64,000 nt of DNA from JBBIPA01 sp963775935 (GTDB taxonomy: Bacteria; Chloroflexota; Dehalococcoidia; GIF9; UBA5629), in contig CAVZKR010000002.1 in assembly GCA_963775935.1 (NCBI GenBank), positions 682,001 through 746,000 on the forward strand, in the 5' to 3' direction. Position numbers and translations under genes: made by a program. Of this stretch, positions 26,312-35,487 are shown one piece after another (positions within the stretch are counted from its first letter, which is position 1; every line of letters begins with the position of its first letter). The notes beneath the pieces were generated by a model. That model ran no database searches. It was not told where the DNA came from and saw only the letters and a program-made list of their open reading frames with translations.

Positions 26312-26875
26312 TCATGCCGGCTCAACCTCACCCCATTTGTCAAAATATGCCACATCTTTCAAACTTTTTCTTTCACGCTGGCTTAATCTTTCCTTCGCAG
26401 CTTCATCGTAGGAAGCTTCTAGTGGGTATGCTAGGGGGGTAACAGCAACGACACGAACGTCGTCCGGTATTTGCAGAATCCTTTTTATTTCAGCCTCATT
26501 AACACCTGACATCGGATGCGTTACCAAACCGAGATCCGTTGCCGCCAATAACATATTTTCTACCGCTAAACCTGTATCGAATAGATAATATTCTTTACCG
26601 TCACGGGCTACAGAGTCTCCCGGCCTGCCACAAACTACTATAATAACCGGGGCCTGTTTAACTACCATATTTGTCTCAGGAAACGCTGTTTTGGCCAAGG
26701 CATCTACTGCCTTCTTGCCATTGACTATAACAAAACGCCACGGCTGCATATTCCTGGCCGAGGGTGCCAGGCGAGCAGCGTTTAAAATTGTATCGATTTT
26801 CTCAGGTTCTATTTCTCTTCCGGACAAGTGGGTTTTTAAACTGCACCTTTTACGTATTACTTCTGATGTCTCCAT
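26312..26875 (-). CDS. Nitroreductase family protein
   Basis: 187 residues of the FMN-dependent nitroreductase fold: RKRCSLKTHLSGREIEPEKI at the N-terminus, AARLAPSARNMQPWRFVIV (FMN-binding), and GLAVENMLLAATDLGL followed by PDDVRVVAVTPLAYP. These enzymes reduce nitro groups, quinones or flavins using NAD(P)H. A short variant with no ferredoxin domain. It stands alone in the accessory region. Confidence 0.92.
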   Translation of the reverse strand: METSEVIRKRCSLKTHLSGREIEPEKIDTILNAARLAPSARNMQPWRFVIVNGKKAVDALAKTAFPETNMVVKQAPVIIVVCGRPGDSVARDGKEYYLFDTGLAVENMLLAATDLGLVTHPMSGVNEAEIKRILQIPDDVRVVAVTPLAYPLEASYDEAAKERLSQRERKSLKDVAYFDKWGEVEPA

Positions 26876-27121
26876 TTAATCCTCCTTTGGTACCTAATTC
26901 TGCCAAACTACTTATCGGCACTTCAGTATCGGTCAAATGTAACATACTACCAGACTAATAACAATCTTATGCATGTAAAATCCAATCCTAGCCCGGTTAC
27001 ACAACTTGGCTATTTGTTACGCTCCAATAAGAAGTAACGTGTATTTAGTGGAAATCAAATAATCAACCTGATATCATTAACCTAATGTATTAAGTATGGA
27101 AACCACGCGTGTAGGAGAAGT
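26876..27121. other. Non-coding stretch
   Basis: No gene is seen between the divergent nitroreductase and small basic protein genes. It presumably holds both promoters. Confidence 0.3.
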
Positions 27122-27292
27122 ATGGGTAAGAATGTTAAGAACAAAGAGGGTCACAGAGTTGGAAAAGTAAAGGGTGTATTCCAGAAATATAATACAAGGT
27201 TAAAAGCATGGCAAAAATATGATAGGAAGACAGGTCGTCTAGTCTCAACAAAAAAATCAGCTGGTCATTATAAAGGTGTAGCCAAAGAATAA
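27122..27292 (+). CDS. Small basic protein
   Basis: 56 residues with TAGGAG upstream. It is very rich in Lys and Arg and contains a possible internal duplication: VKGVFQKYNTRLKAWQKYDR and the tail KSAGHYKGVAKE. It lacks Cys or membrane segments. It may bind nucleic acid, but this is a guess from composition. Confidence 0.5.
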   Translation: MGKNVKNKEGHRVGKVKGVFQKYNTRLKAWQKYDRKTGRLVSTKKSAGHYKGVAKE

Positions 27293-27482
27293 AGTTGATT
27301 ATCATAGTCTATGAAAATTGCCTAGTTCATGGATTTGGCGTCAAATCCGTTAATCACAGTCAAACAAGCTGCGTTCTCACAGCTTAATTGGGATCAAGAG
27401 TCAAGACTACCAGCATTTACACACATTTCTCTCGGATATCTAATTAGGTACCACGCCGACCGCTGCACATTATGACGTTTAG
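27293..27482. other. Non-coding stretch
   Basis: 190 bases. No gene or clear terminator is recognised. Confidence 0.3.
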
Positions 27483-28211
27483 TTAAATAACAGATTTATC
27501 TATTACAAATGGCATCTGGTCCCATGTTCGACCTTCAAGCTCCCGACCTGTTTTTTTCCTCCTCGATCCACCCCATTGCTTAAAAAAGAACGGCACTTTA
27601 GCATTTAGGCACTGGTCACGGATGTCAATTACCCAGCATGGGTTCATAACCCGTGCTCTAGGACCAGATTCGCCACCAACAATCACCCAATCAATCCCTT
27701 TTAAGTCGAGAGAAGGCAGCGGTCCTAGAAGAGGTTCGAGCGATAGAAACTTTGTTTTCGCGCCAGTGTCGCGTAGGTACTCAATCCTGAACATGTAATC
27801 TTCATTTTCGACACTAACTCCCATCCAAATATTGGGCACCCACTGAAGCTCGGAGTTCAAGTTCAACAATCTCTCTGGCCTTTTAGTTAGTATCTGAAAC
27901 CGATGCCAGTCTGCTATCTGCATGGTCTGAAATACGCGAAGAATGAACAAGTCTGGAACTTCTTCATGGAAAAGATCACTCATTGAGTTGACGAATATTG
28001 TTTGCGGTTTTTTCCAGCGCAAAGGTAGGTCAAGCACATCGTGGTGAGTAGTAAGTCTAAAACCATTAGCGTAATTGGAATTACCCATAGCTTTCAATCG
28101 TATTGTCATCCTCTCCGCATAGCAGTTCTTGCATCCTGGGCTAACTTTGGAGCAGCCAGTTAGTGGATTCCAAGTTGAATCAGTCCATTCGATAGACGAT
28201 GATAATGCCAC
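27483..28211 (-). CDS. DUF5131 (phage Gp37/Gp68-like) radical-SAM-type protein
   Basis: 242 residues. The N-terminus IEWTDSTWNPLTGCSKVSPG continues to CKNCYAERM, giving the three-cysteine motif C-x6-C-x2-C of the DUF5131 family, which is related to radical SAM proteins. Further family motifs are FVNSMSDLFH, FQILTKRPERL, WMGVSVEN and WVIVGGESGP. Biochemical role unsettled. The family is common in phages and in defence-associated or mobile regions. It lies 13 bases downstream of tcmP, its usual partner. Confidence 0.9.
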   Translation of the reverse strand: MALSSSIEWTDSTWNPLTGCSKVSPGCKNCYAERMTIRLKAMGNSNYANGFRLTTHHDVLDLPLRWKKPQTIFVNSMSDLFHEEVPDLFILRVFQTMQIADWHRFQILTKRPERLLNLNSELQWVPNIWMGVSVENEDYMFRIEYLRDTGAKTKFLSLEPLLGPLPSLDLKGIDWVIVGGESGPRARVMNPCWVIDIRDQCLNAKVPFFFKQWGGSRRKKTGRELEGRTWDQMPFVIDKSVI

Positions 28212-28224
28212 AGAGTTTCTCCTA

Positions 28225-29055
28225 TTAGTTATATTTTCGGAAAATATCCCCCATGATCTTGGCAGCTATTTTGTTTTGCGAAGCGAAGATCAAATAATAT
28301 ACTATGTTACGCTTTGAATTCCGCATGGGCAGCTGCTCCGAGAGATACTGAAATCCCGCAACTTCTTTGATTCGGTTTTGAAATGCGCTTGCTATCAACC
28401 TACCAGCATTAAACACCTTTATTGGCCAGCCGAAGAGATTCTTAGACCGGTCATAGGCAATATCCTTCCATGAATCATCACCCCAGAACCGATTCATGCG
28501 CGAGATATTCTTAGCGGAGATATTTTCAAGTTGGCTTCTGAGTATGTTGCGATTAATATCCATAATAGGGAAATTGAGGAGTACATCAACGGTTCGTATT
28601 CGCCCAGCGCTTAGGATAACATTCCAGTCAAGATGTAGCCCATAGGGATCGAGAAGGCAAAAGGCTCGACGATAGCCATCATATCGAATAGTAGGGAGAA
28701 TGTTTTTGGGCAATATAGTATTACAGTCGCCTGGATGAAGATAAACATTAGGTCGATTTCCAGTCACTTCTTTTAATCCATCTATTTTGGCTTTGTTTAC
28801 GTCGACAAAATGATATTCTTCAAATTCAGGTTTTATGCTTAAAACAATCAGGGGGCTTCCTCGCATAGTTCTACCTGTTCCTTTGGATATATGTTCACCA
28901 ATTCCAGCAAAACCATCGACGTATACGTAATGGAAATTGCGCTTTTTCAATATTTTCGAATATGCACCAGCATATTCCTCAATAATCTTAAGCTTGATTT
29001 CAGTCCAATGACCTATTTCATCGAGCTTCAATCTCATTCTGGCCGAATTATACAA
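28225..29055 (-). CDS. tcmP: Three-Cys-motif partner protein TcmP
   Basis: 276 residues. KLDEIGHWTEIKLKIIEEY, YVDGFAGIGEH (Rossmann methyltransferase-like loop), FVDVNKAKIDGL and the LLDPYGLHLDW motif mark TcmP, which is almost always encoded beside a DUF5131 protein. A methyltransferase-like fold is likely but the reaction is not known. It is the first gene of the pair and both are on the minus strand. Confidence 0.9.
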   Translation of the reverse strand: MYNSARMRLKLDEIGHWTEIKLKIIEEYAGAYSKILKKRNFHYVYVDGFAGIGEHISKGTGRTMRGSPLIVLSIKPEFEEYHFVDVNKAKIDGLKEVTGNRPNVYLHPGDCNTILPKNILPTIRYDGYRRAFCLLDPYGLHLDWNVILSAGRIRTVDVLLNFPIMDINRNILRSQLENISAKNISRMNRFWGDDSWKDIAYDRSKNLFGWPIKVFNAGRLIASAFQNRIKEVAGFQYLSEQLPMRNSKRNIVYYLIFASQNKIAAKIMGDIFRKYN

Positions 29056-29182
29056 CTGTAAAACTGTACTAACAAGTTAATCCATATAAAATGCCCCATG
29101 TGATGTGCCGAACTATGGGTTGCACAGAACTGACGACTGTTCAGTAAATCGTATTCTTGCGAATTTGTAGAATGGGGGTAGT

Positions 29183-29209
29183 GGGTCAATCTGGACATAA
29201 TGTGTAGTA
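29183..29209. repeat. Possible IS-end relic
   Basis: GGGTCAATCTGGACATAATG is similar to 11751-11775 beside the IS at 11.8-13.0 kb (20 of the first 25 bases). No transposase is present here. Confidence 0.3.
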
Positions 29210-29514
29210 TATTCAAACCTAACGGTATAATGGTAGTGTGTGGTGTGCTTAAAAAAAGTGCAATTTGTGGATGCGTAAGCAGTGGTAATACCTTCCGTAC
29301 AACAGATCAACTACGGATACGGTTAGCTGGAGTAATTTCTCACAGATCGGGAACAACGGTGGATGGTATTTATAAAAAAGTATTAGAGGAACTGATACTG
29401 AAGGAGACTATAGTTTACAAACAAGTAGGAAAATCTGGTAACATCATAATTGCCGATGTATGGGTTGGTGATATGTGGGTTAATGATTATATGCGTACTA
29501 TGGTTTTCCGTTAA
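29200..29514 (+). CDS. Hypothetical protein, possible winged-helix
   Basis: Up to 104 residues. The start is unclear (ATG 29200 or 29230) and no ribosome-binding site is visible. The segment SSGNTFRTTDQLRIRLAGVI with TTVDGIYKKVLEELILKET could be a helix-turn-helix with a wing (VYKQVGKSGNIIIADVWVG). Low confidence. Confidence 0.35.
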   Translation: MCSIFKPNGIMVVCGVLKKSAICGCVSSGNTFRTTDQLRIRLAGVISHRSGTTVDGIYKKVLEELILKETIVYKQVGKSGNIIIADVWVGDMWVNDYMRTMVFR

Positions 29515-29620
29515 ACTTGTAGCCTAAACTTAAGTAGAAGTTGAATTTGGGTAAAGGCTAAGATTTGATATATGAGCTATACTATAGGCAAATTACATCA
29601 TAGTATCGGAGGTAAGCACA

Positions 29621-29824
29621 ATGGGTTGTTGTAGTAACAAGATAGAGAAACTAAGAAATTTACCAAATCCTTACGCCCTTTTATACATCACGGCTAAAGT
29701 TCTCGGTGGGGTAGGCATAGGTGTACTGTTGGCAAATTGGTTGCCTACGTGGGCGTGGTGGATTTTTATAATTATTGCTTGCATAATAGCGATTCCTGTT
29801 GTTTGGAAGCTTTTGAGAAGGTAA
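29621..29824 (+). CDS. Small membrane protein
   Basis: 67 residues preceded by GGAGGT. It has Cys-Cys near the start (MGCCSNKIEKL) and two hydrophobic segments (about 24-40 and 44-62) rich in Trp. Not recognised. Confidence 0.55.
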   Translation: MGCCSNKIEKLRNLPNPYALLYITAKVLGGVGIGVLLANWLPTWAWWIFIIIACIIAIPVVWKLLRR

Positions 29825-30482
29825 CGCTTTGCTAAAAAGTACGTAACAGTAAGAGGATTTGACCTGCTAACCACGGGCTTATGAGATACCTTTGCGAAAT
29901 TAGGTCCGGAGGAAAATCCAGGAATAGAAGATTGCTTTGTGCTGTTTGTCGTTTCCCCACGACCTGCTTCAGTGTTAACCAATCCTCGTGATTGTTCATT
30001 TAGCGAACCTAGCTGCCTTATATTAGGTACCGGTGAGCCACTGATGTAAAATTCTGGTGAGGAATAGAGAAACCATGACATTTCTGCCAGATGTACTCGA
30101 GCCGAGGCTTAGGTAGTCTTCTGTGGAACCGCTGTTGGAGCTAATTCCGATAACTCTCTCCGGGTCTGGGAACCTCTCGAGAAGAGATGCGGAAATTATA
30201 CGGAAGAGAGATATCCAATAACGTATGGTGATATTGTGGTCATTGCATGGGTAATAAAGCATGATAGAGATAATATCCAGAATAATAAAAGCTTGGTTTA
30301 TTACCTGAAGTCAGAATTGGGTATATTGCGCAATCTACCGCAACTGTAGGAGTGAAGAAAGCTGCAACATCTGATGCTATTGACTCAAATAGAGAACGCA
30401 TTATAATTTGACCTGAAGAGAATTTACAGGTAAGGTGTTAGCAAGTAAGACCTGAAAAGGAATTGAATACGGAGGTTTAGGC
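29825..30482. other. Long non-coding stretch
   Basis: 658 bases. Minus-strand frames are open but their composition is not protein-like and no start has a ribosome-binding site. No RNA or repeat is recognised. The last 20 bases hold the ACGGAGGT site of the next small gene. Confidence 0.35.
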
Positions 30483-30572
30483 ATGGGTAGTAAGGGAAGA
30501 AAAAATGTAAAAAAACCCAAGAAACAAATATCAGAAAAGAAAGCTGAGAAGACAGAACAAAAGAAGAAATAG
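30483..30572 (+). CDS. Very small Lys-rich protein
   Basis: 29 residues (MGSKGRKNVKKPKKQISEKK...) with a strong CGGAGGT site 7 bases upstream. More than a third of residues are Lys. Possibly a real micro-protein; function unknown. Confidence 0.4.
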   Translation: MGSKGRKNVKKPKKQISEKKAEKTEQKKK

Positions 30573-30760
30573 AGAGCAAAATAATACAGCTTAAATAGCG
30601 CTGATTTCCAGACATGGCAATTGCCTGTTGTCCAGTATGTCACTTTTGTCCATTTTGTGCTAGCAACGCGCGCATTTAGGAAAAGTACCTTGTACCCGGT
30701 TTTAGATCGATTTCTTAGACTATTTCACGAGATTGAGCTGTTTTTTGATTTGTATACGCG

Positions 30761-31171
30761 TTATTCACGGTAAGCATTCAGTCTCTTTTGTATTGATTCT
30801 GAATACTCACGCGCAAGCACGATTGAATTGATGAGATTATCAAGCTGAAGTTGGCTTTCTGTATGATGCTCGTTGACTTGACCATACTTTATTAAAGCGT
30901 CACTAGCATTGATACAACTAGACAATGCAGTTTCGAAATGCTTTTTAGTGCAATTTAATTCGTCTGACCGAGGTTCAGGCATATTCTTTACCACAGCCAA
31001 TAGTTGTCTCAGAATGCGAGCATTTTGATTAACCGCTTCAGAATCTATTATACGTTCTTCAATTGCTCGGCATTGGAGTCCAGTACAAGCCCCAATGTGT
31101 GGAGTTGCAATTTCATAGAGGGACGTAAGTATTTGGAACCACCGGAGTTTTTCTTTTACTTTAATGTTCAT
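30761..31171 (-). CDS. Hypothetical helical protein
   Basis: 136 residues from ATG 31171, largely helical by composition, with no signal or membrane segment. A Cys pair is present in GACTGLQCRAIEERI. The start could also be GTG 31186. Not recognised. Confidence 0.45.
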   Translation of the reverse strand: MNIKVKEKLRWFQILTSLYEIATPHIGACTGLQCRAIEERIIDSEAVNQNARILRQLLAVVKNMPEPRSDELNCTKKHFETALSSCINASDALIKYGQVNEHHTESQLQLDNLINSIVLAREYSESIQKRLNAYRE

Positions 31172-31186
31172 TCTTACTTCCACCAC

Positions 31187-31575
31187 GATTGCTAGGTCTA
31201 ATTGTATAATACGCTCTATAGGTTAAAATTATTGTAAAAAATTAGTAAACAAAAGGTGAAAAAATCGTAAAAAATGGTAAAAATGGGGACCCCTTACATG
31301 ATTGTACTGATGAGGAGAGTCAAGACGGTGGCTGAAAATTAATGCTTAGCTCAAGGATACAATCCTTTAACACACCCATTTGTCCAGAGAAAATTAATAG
31401 TTTTCCCATTCTAGAACGAAAGCCTCCTATGAACAAATAATGCAAGCCGATCCTGTTAATCCTGGTTAAGATCTTCTCAGCCTCCTATTCGTGCCACCAA
31501 TTATGGTGCACAAGGTAACGTCAGACCCCGGAGCCCCTTAACCTGAATTTTGGAGCGCAGTTCTCTAAGAACTCG
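31187..31575. other. Non-coding stretch with GTAAAAA repeats
   Basis: 389 bases with no gene. Between about 31230 and 31290 a short A-rich motif, GTAAAAA, appears three times along with GTAAAC. The right part probably includes the downstream end of the IS110 element. Confidence 0.35.
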
Positions 31576-32641
31576 CTAAGGCTTTAAAAAGGCGGCTCCG
31601 GAATCGATTAGCTCAGATAGTATGTAAGGTCTACCTTCTTTAAGTACGTGGTAAACGACCTTAAGTAGCCACCTGGCCATTATCACTTTCGCAATATTTG
31701 CTTTCTTATTTTTTCTTAAGGAATCTAACCGTTTTTTAATCCCCGAATCGGCATATGACGCTGGCACAACAGCTTCGACAAGTGCCCACCTCAACCATCG
31801 ATTCCCTTCCAAGATCATTTTTCCATGATACGTCTTTCCCCCGGATGAATGAGTTGACGGCACTAGGCCGGCATAAGAGGATAAATGTGATGGTGATTTA
31901 AAGCGACCAATCCCATCAATTTCGGTGCTGATGAGCATGGCGAGCGTTTTTCCTATTCCGGGAATAGTACAAAGCAATTGAGCGTCCCAGGTTCTTTTTG
32001 AATAGCTCGTTAATCATAGTATTGCTGACAGCTATCTCAGCGCTGAGTTGCTCGATAAGCCTCATAGATGATTCGAACACTCTTTTATCTTCTTCTACGG
32101 GCCATTCCAATGATTTCAACCATGGTACGCCGTTTTCGCGCTTCCCTACCTTGGAGAAAAGATTCTTCGGCTTTGTTTCTTCGATAGCTGAAGGCAGGAT
32201 GCGGTTGCTTACTAAATCATTTACTTTATTTTTGAACTTGGTCCGCATTGCTACCAAGAAAGATCTGTGTCTGATTACCTTTTGTTTAATGCGATTGTCA
32301 GCTTCTCTTAAATGAGCCTGGGGAATAAGGTCAGCCTTTAATAATTGGGCCAGTGTTCTAGAGTCGATAGCATCGGTCTTGATTTTTGCGGAGGCAATAG
32401 CCTTTATCTTAAGTGGATGAGCCAGTATGACCTCATCGACGAGGTTCTTAGCCAGCTCATACGTCTTGGACCAGTTCCAGCATGATTCTATTACCATTTT
32501 GGTATTACGTCTGCCACCGATAAAAGACTGAAATTCCTCCTTTTTGTGAGACAGTTTTTTCGACCTGATTTCCCCTGTCTCGGAGTCAATTAATGTAGCA
32601 AAATCATATTGCTTGTGGCAGTCCAACCCGATATACTTCAT
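31576..32641 (-). pseudogene. IS110-family transposase, frameshifted
   Basis: The N-terminal frame (31916-32641) has the DEDD-type core: YIGLDCHKQYDFATL and KTDAIDSRTLAQLL. The C-terminal frame (31576-31977) has the transposase-20 domain: LLCTIPGIGKTLAMLISTEI, FKSPSHLSSYAGLVP and GNRWLRWALVEA. The two frames overlap near 31985, after FKKN, where a single base change breaks the gene; an AAAAAG run is close by. IS110 elements normally encode a single continuous protein, so this copy is probably dead unless frameshifting occurs. Confidence 0.85.
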
Positions 32642-32856
32642 TCAACACCTCCTTCTCATGTATTTATTTTCTAAACTAAACTGTACACTATAGTTTATGG
32701 AGGTGCATTATTCGTTCATGTTACCTGTATTGTTCAATTTATCCAGTTAACAAGTCTGAAGTTTAAGATGAAATTAATCTCGCAAGTTCTATTTGTCGAT
32801 ACCCTATTTCCACTATAACCATTCAGTTTATTACCAGGGTAAATTGGCTTATATTG
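32642..32856. other. Non-coding stretch between IS110 and tatD-like gene
   Basis: No gene. It may include the upstream end of the IS110 element. Confidence 0.35.
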
Positions 32857-32884
32857 TTGATATGAGCCTGAAATATGCTAGAAT
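32857..32884 (+). promoter_or_regulatory. Candidate sigma-70 promoter
   Basis: TTGATA and TAGAAT with a 16-base spacer, about 78 bases before the TatD-like start. Confidence 0.45.
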
Positions 32885-32962
32885 AGTTTCCTGGCTTTTT
32901 ATACGATAACCCCCAAGTAAAAACCAAATAAATATCGGAAATAAAAAAGGGAGGAAACAAAT

Positions 32963-33754
32963 ATGAGATTTATTGATTGTCATCTTCATACGAACTTGAT
33001 TGACGATGGTGTTACCGAGAGGCTAGCCATGTCCGGTATGGAGGCTGCTATAATCCCTATGCTTCATTGTTTATCGGGCATTTTCAATGCTGAAGGTGCG
33101 CTCCGGCTGTGGGACAGGTTTCTCGGCTTCGAAATAAAGAGGGGTGACACTATTGGATATCAAGCCTTTGTTTCTCTCAGTGTCCCAATGTACGGATTGA
33201 CTTCTGAAGGAATCGATGAATGTCTCAAAAAGTTGCCGGAGTACCTTAAACATGAGCGAGTAGTGGCTATGGGTGAAATAGGACTCGATGTCGGTAGCGA
33301 GAATGAGGAGAAGCTTTTCCGCGCTCAATTGCGGATTGCAAAAGAGCATAATTTGCCCATTATTGTTCATACTCCTATTCGTTTAGCTCCTCAGGCGCCC
33401 GAAGTAATCAGGAAAGTAGTGAAGATTATTAAAGAAGAGAATTTTGATATACGCAGAGTAGTGCTTGACCATACTGGAGAGAGTACCTTCGACTATCGGG
33501 TTACTACTGGCGCCATGGTGGGATTAAGCGTCTGCCATGACAAGATGCCTACAGAAGTTGCGGCAAACTACGTATTTAATAACCCGGATAAGCGGGACAA
33601 ATTATTGATAAACACAGAAGTCGCATCGGGCGATGGTTATTTTACGGTTCCCAGAGTTATTCTGGCTATGAAACGCCTGGGGATGAAACACGATGAGATT
33701 GAGCGTGTTGTCTATGATAATCCGAAGAAGTTCTTTAAGCTACCACTAGATTAA
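32963..33754 (+). CDS. TatD-like metal-dependent hydrolase
   Basis: 263 residues with a strong AGGGAGGAAA ribosome-binding site. A TIM-barrel amidohydrolase fold: RFIDCHLHTNL (HxH metal site), VVAMGEIGLD, NLPIIVHTPIRLAP, VVLDHTGEST and a late INTEVASGDG in place of the usual ETD. The TatD family includes DNases and other phosphoesterases or amidohydrolases. Substrate not defined. Followed by a terminator. Confidence 0.85.
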   Translation: MRFIDCHLHTNLIDDGVTERLAMSGMEAAIIPMLHCLSGIFNAEGALRLWDRFLGFEIKRGDTIGYQAFVSLSVPMYGLTSEGIDECLKKLPEYLKHERVVAMGEIGLDVGSENEEKLFRAQLRIAKEHNLPIIVHTPIRLAPQAPEVIRKVVKIIKEENFDIRRVVLDHTGESTFDYRVTTGAMVGLSVCHDKMPTEVAANYVFNNPDKRDKLLINTEVASGDGYFTVPRVILAMKRLGMKHDEIERVVYDNPKKFFKLPLD

Positions 33755-33767
33755 GAACTATCAAACC

Positions 33768-33797
33768 CCTTTGTCCCCCAAGATTGGGGGACAAAGG
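33768..33797. terminator. Terminator hairpin after TatD-like gene
   Basis: A perfect 14-bp stem (CCTTTGTCCCCCAA / TTGGGGGACAAAGG) with a 2-base loop as drawn. There is no T-run, so it may be a repeat or a weak terminator. Confidence 0.55.
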
Positions 33798-33815
33798 GAA
33801 GCCGCCTTAGACAGG

Positions 33816-34148
33816 TCATTGTTGGGGTGAAACTCCTATTTTGCCTCTTGCTGCTGATATAAAAATACTACAGAAGCAAAATCCGCAAAAGATAAGGAGT
33901 GCTATTCTGATGCTTTCTACAAAGGCTGTATAATATTCAGGTTTTATTTGCGCTGTGCCCATATAGAGTGAGAAAAGGAACAAAACAAGGCTCATACCGA
34001 ATGTCATACCAACAGTTCTCGTCGTGGCATCTATTGATGCAGCCACTCTGTAATATTTCTTTGCTACGGAACTCATAATAGCATTGGTGTTGGGCGATAC
34101 CACAAAGGCATGTCCAAGACCAATTAAAACCAGACTAATAATGATCGA
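33816..34148 (-). pseudogene. MFS transporter C-terminal fragment
   Basis: The frame LVLIGLGHAFVVSPNTNAIM followed by two transmembrane helices (FGMSLVLFLFSLYMG and IRIALLIFCGFCFCSIF) matches the last part of DHA2-type major facilitator transporters. It is cut off by a stop at 34149-34151, right next to a terminator hairpin. The other ten or so helices are missing. Confidence 0.65.
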
Positions 34149-34154
34149 TTATGC

Positions 34155-34188
34155 AAAAGAGAAGCCGCCCGGAGGCGGCTTCTCTTTT
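34155..34188. terminator. Bidirectional terminator, serpin side
   Basis: A perfect 15-bp stem (AAAAGAGAAGCCGCC / GGCGGCTTCTCTTTT) with loop CGGA. The T-run in either direction makes it a good bidirectional terminator. It lies 21 bases past the serpin stop. Confidence 0.9.
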
Positions 34189-34209
34189 AACAAATTGATT
34201 GCGGGACAA

Positions 34210-35487
34210 TCACTCACTCGGCTTCACTACACGGCCAATGAACAGGATAGCGTCTGTTTTGTTATCGCGAATCAGAAAGATAAAGGGTCTATCAACAGTG
34301 ACCTGGACAGGTGCTTGTGGTACAGACGTGGTACGCATTATTACGGCAGTGGCAGCGGCAGCTTCGGTGCCCGCTTCATCCACAGCTACGAATGCTTTGT
34401 GGATTACGTCTGAGATAAATAGGTCATGTTTTCCTGTCATAGCTGAGAAGTCAGCGTCTGGGGAGAAGGCGATGGGCATACCCATCTTCGATAGTGCTTT
34501 ATTGAGATTAAACTTAGATTCAAATTTGAACTTTGGCAGGGACAATGCAACTTGCCTTGGTTTCACATCCTTTATGATAGCAGTTACCTGCTTGGCATCG
34601 AGAGCTTTTTCAAATGTCTTGAAGTTTCCAGCACTGGGTAACAAGATTATCATAGAGAGCTCGCGCCCATCGTAAGGTAATTCAACCGCCTGGTATGAGG
34701 CGTTCTCAGCATAACCGAGCATTTCCGTTTGCTTCATCATGGAGACGTTGATTTTGCTTCCATCGAGCAAATAGAAAGTACCTGCTTTGTCAGTAGCATT
34801 CTCTTTAAAGGGATACTGCCAGGCAGCATTGAAATAGATGGCATTGGTGAGCACAAGCAGTGTCAGTGGGGTAATAGCGCCCTGTGGAATCAGGTTTTTA
34901 ATTCGATTTTCTGTCTGGTCGCTTACCCAGTCATTGATTTTAACGCGGGAATCTTCTGGTGCGCTACTGAAGTTAAGTGGTCTTAGCCCAGCGCCATAGT
35001 TTTCAGCGAGAATATCTAGAAACGGAGCGAGGAACTTAAATCCTTTTTGTCCCCAAATGGCGTTGACGATGTTCAGTCGGAAGCCTTTCTCGTCCTTACC
35101 CTTAGCACCCTGACCTCGGTGACTCAGTTCGATATCAAGGCTATTGAATGCTGGATGCAATAAGTTCTGTGAGAGGGTGTAGTGAAGGGTATTTGCCATC
35201 TGCTGTGCTGTTTCGCCACGAGCGCCGGCGTATGTCATTGCCAGCGCCAGCGATATGCTATAAGGTGAATAGAAGAGATTGCCGTCTGCATCTTTCAGTG
35301 TTTGATACAGGTCGAAAGCAAAGGTGCTGTTACCACCGACCAGGCCTGACAGGTCAGCCTTGTTTACTTCCACCGAGCTTGCCCGTTGTTTCTCTGATTT
35401 AATGACCTCGCTCGATACCGGCTGAGCACAGGCTGCCAGCATAGTAAAAATCAATAAGCTAAATACCCAGAAATATGCTTTTTTCAT
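34210..35487 (-). CDS. Serpin (serine protease inhibitor), lipoprotein
   Basis: 425 residues from ATG 35487. A lipobox (MLAAC) predicts lipid anchoring. The serpin fold is clear: NSTFAFDLYQTLKDADGNLFYSPYSISLALAMTYAGARG, LTNAIYFNAAWQYPF, and near the end FVAVDEAGTEAAAATAVIM, the inhibitory-type hinge of the reactive-centre loop, then RPFIFLIRDNKTDAILFIGRV. Small residues in the hinge predict an inhibitory serpin. P1 lies around MRTTSVP but cannot be fixed. Likely protects the cell envelope from outside proteases. Confidence 0.94.
   Translation of the reverse strand: MKKAYFWVFSLLIFTMLAACAQPVSSEVIKSEKQRASSVEVNKADLSGLVGGNSTFAFDLYQTLKDADGNLFYSPYSISLALAMTYAGARGETAQQMANTLHYTLSQNLLHPAFNSLDIELSHRGQGAKGKDEKGFRLNIVNAIWGQKGFKFLAPFLDILAENYGAGLRPLNFSSAPEDSRVKINDWVSDQTENRIKNLIPQGAITPLTLLVLTNAIYFNAAWQYPFKENATDKAGTFYLLDGSKINVSMMKQTEMLGYAENASYQAVELPYDGRELSMIILLPSAGNFKTFEKALDAKQVTAIIKDVKPRQVALSLPKFKFESKFNLNKALSKMGMPIAFSPDADFSAMTGKHDLFISDVIHKAFVAVDEAGTEAAAATAVIMRTTSVPQAPVQVTVDRPFIFLIRDNKTDAILFIGRVVKPSE

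Noticed and set aside
29671..30262. Protein-coding gene on the minus strand (open frames)
   Set aside because: Frames lack ribosome-binding sites and recognisable composition. One overlaps the better-supported small membrane protein on the plus strand.
31225..31300. Replication origin or iteron array from repeated GTAAAAA
   Set aside because: Spacing is irregular, copies are short and no replication gene is near. Simple A-rich sequence is enough explanation.
20926..32962. A second integrative island starting at tRNA-Ala
   Set aside because: The region is accessory in character, but I found no copy of the tRNA-Ala 3' end and no integrase.
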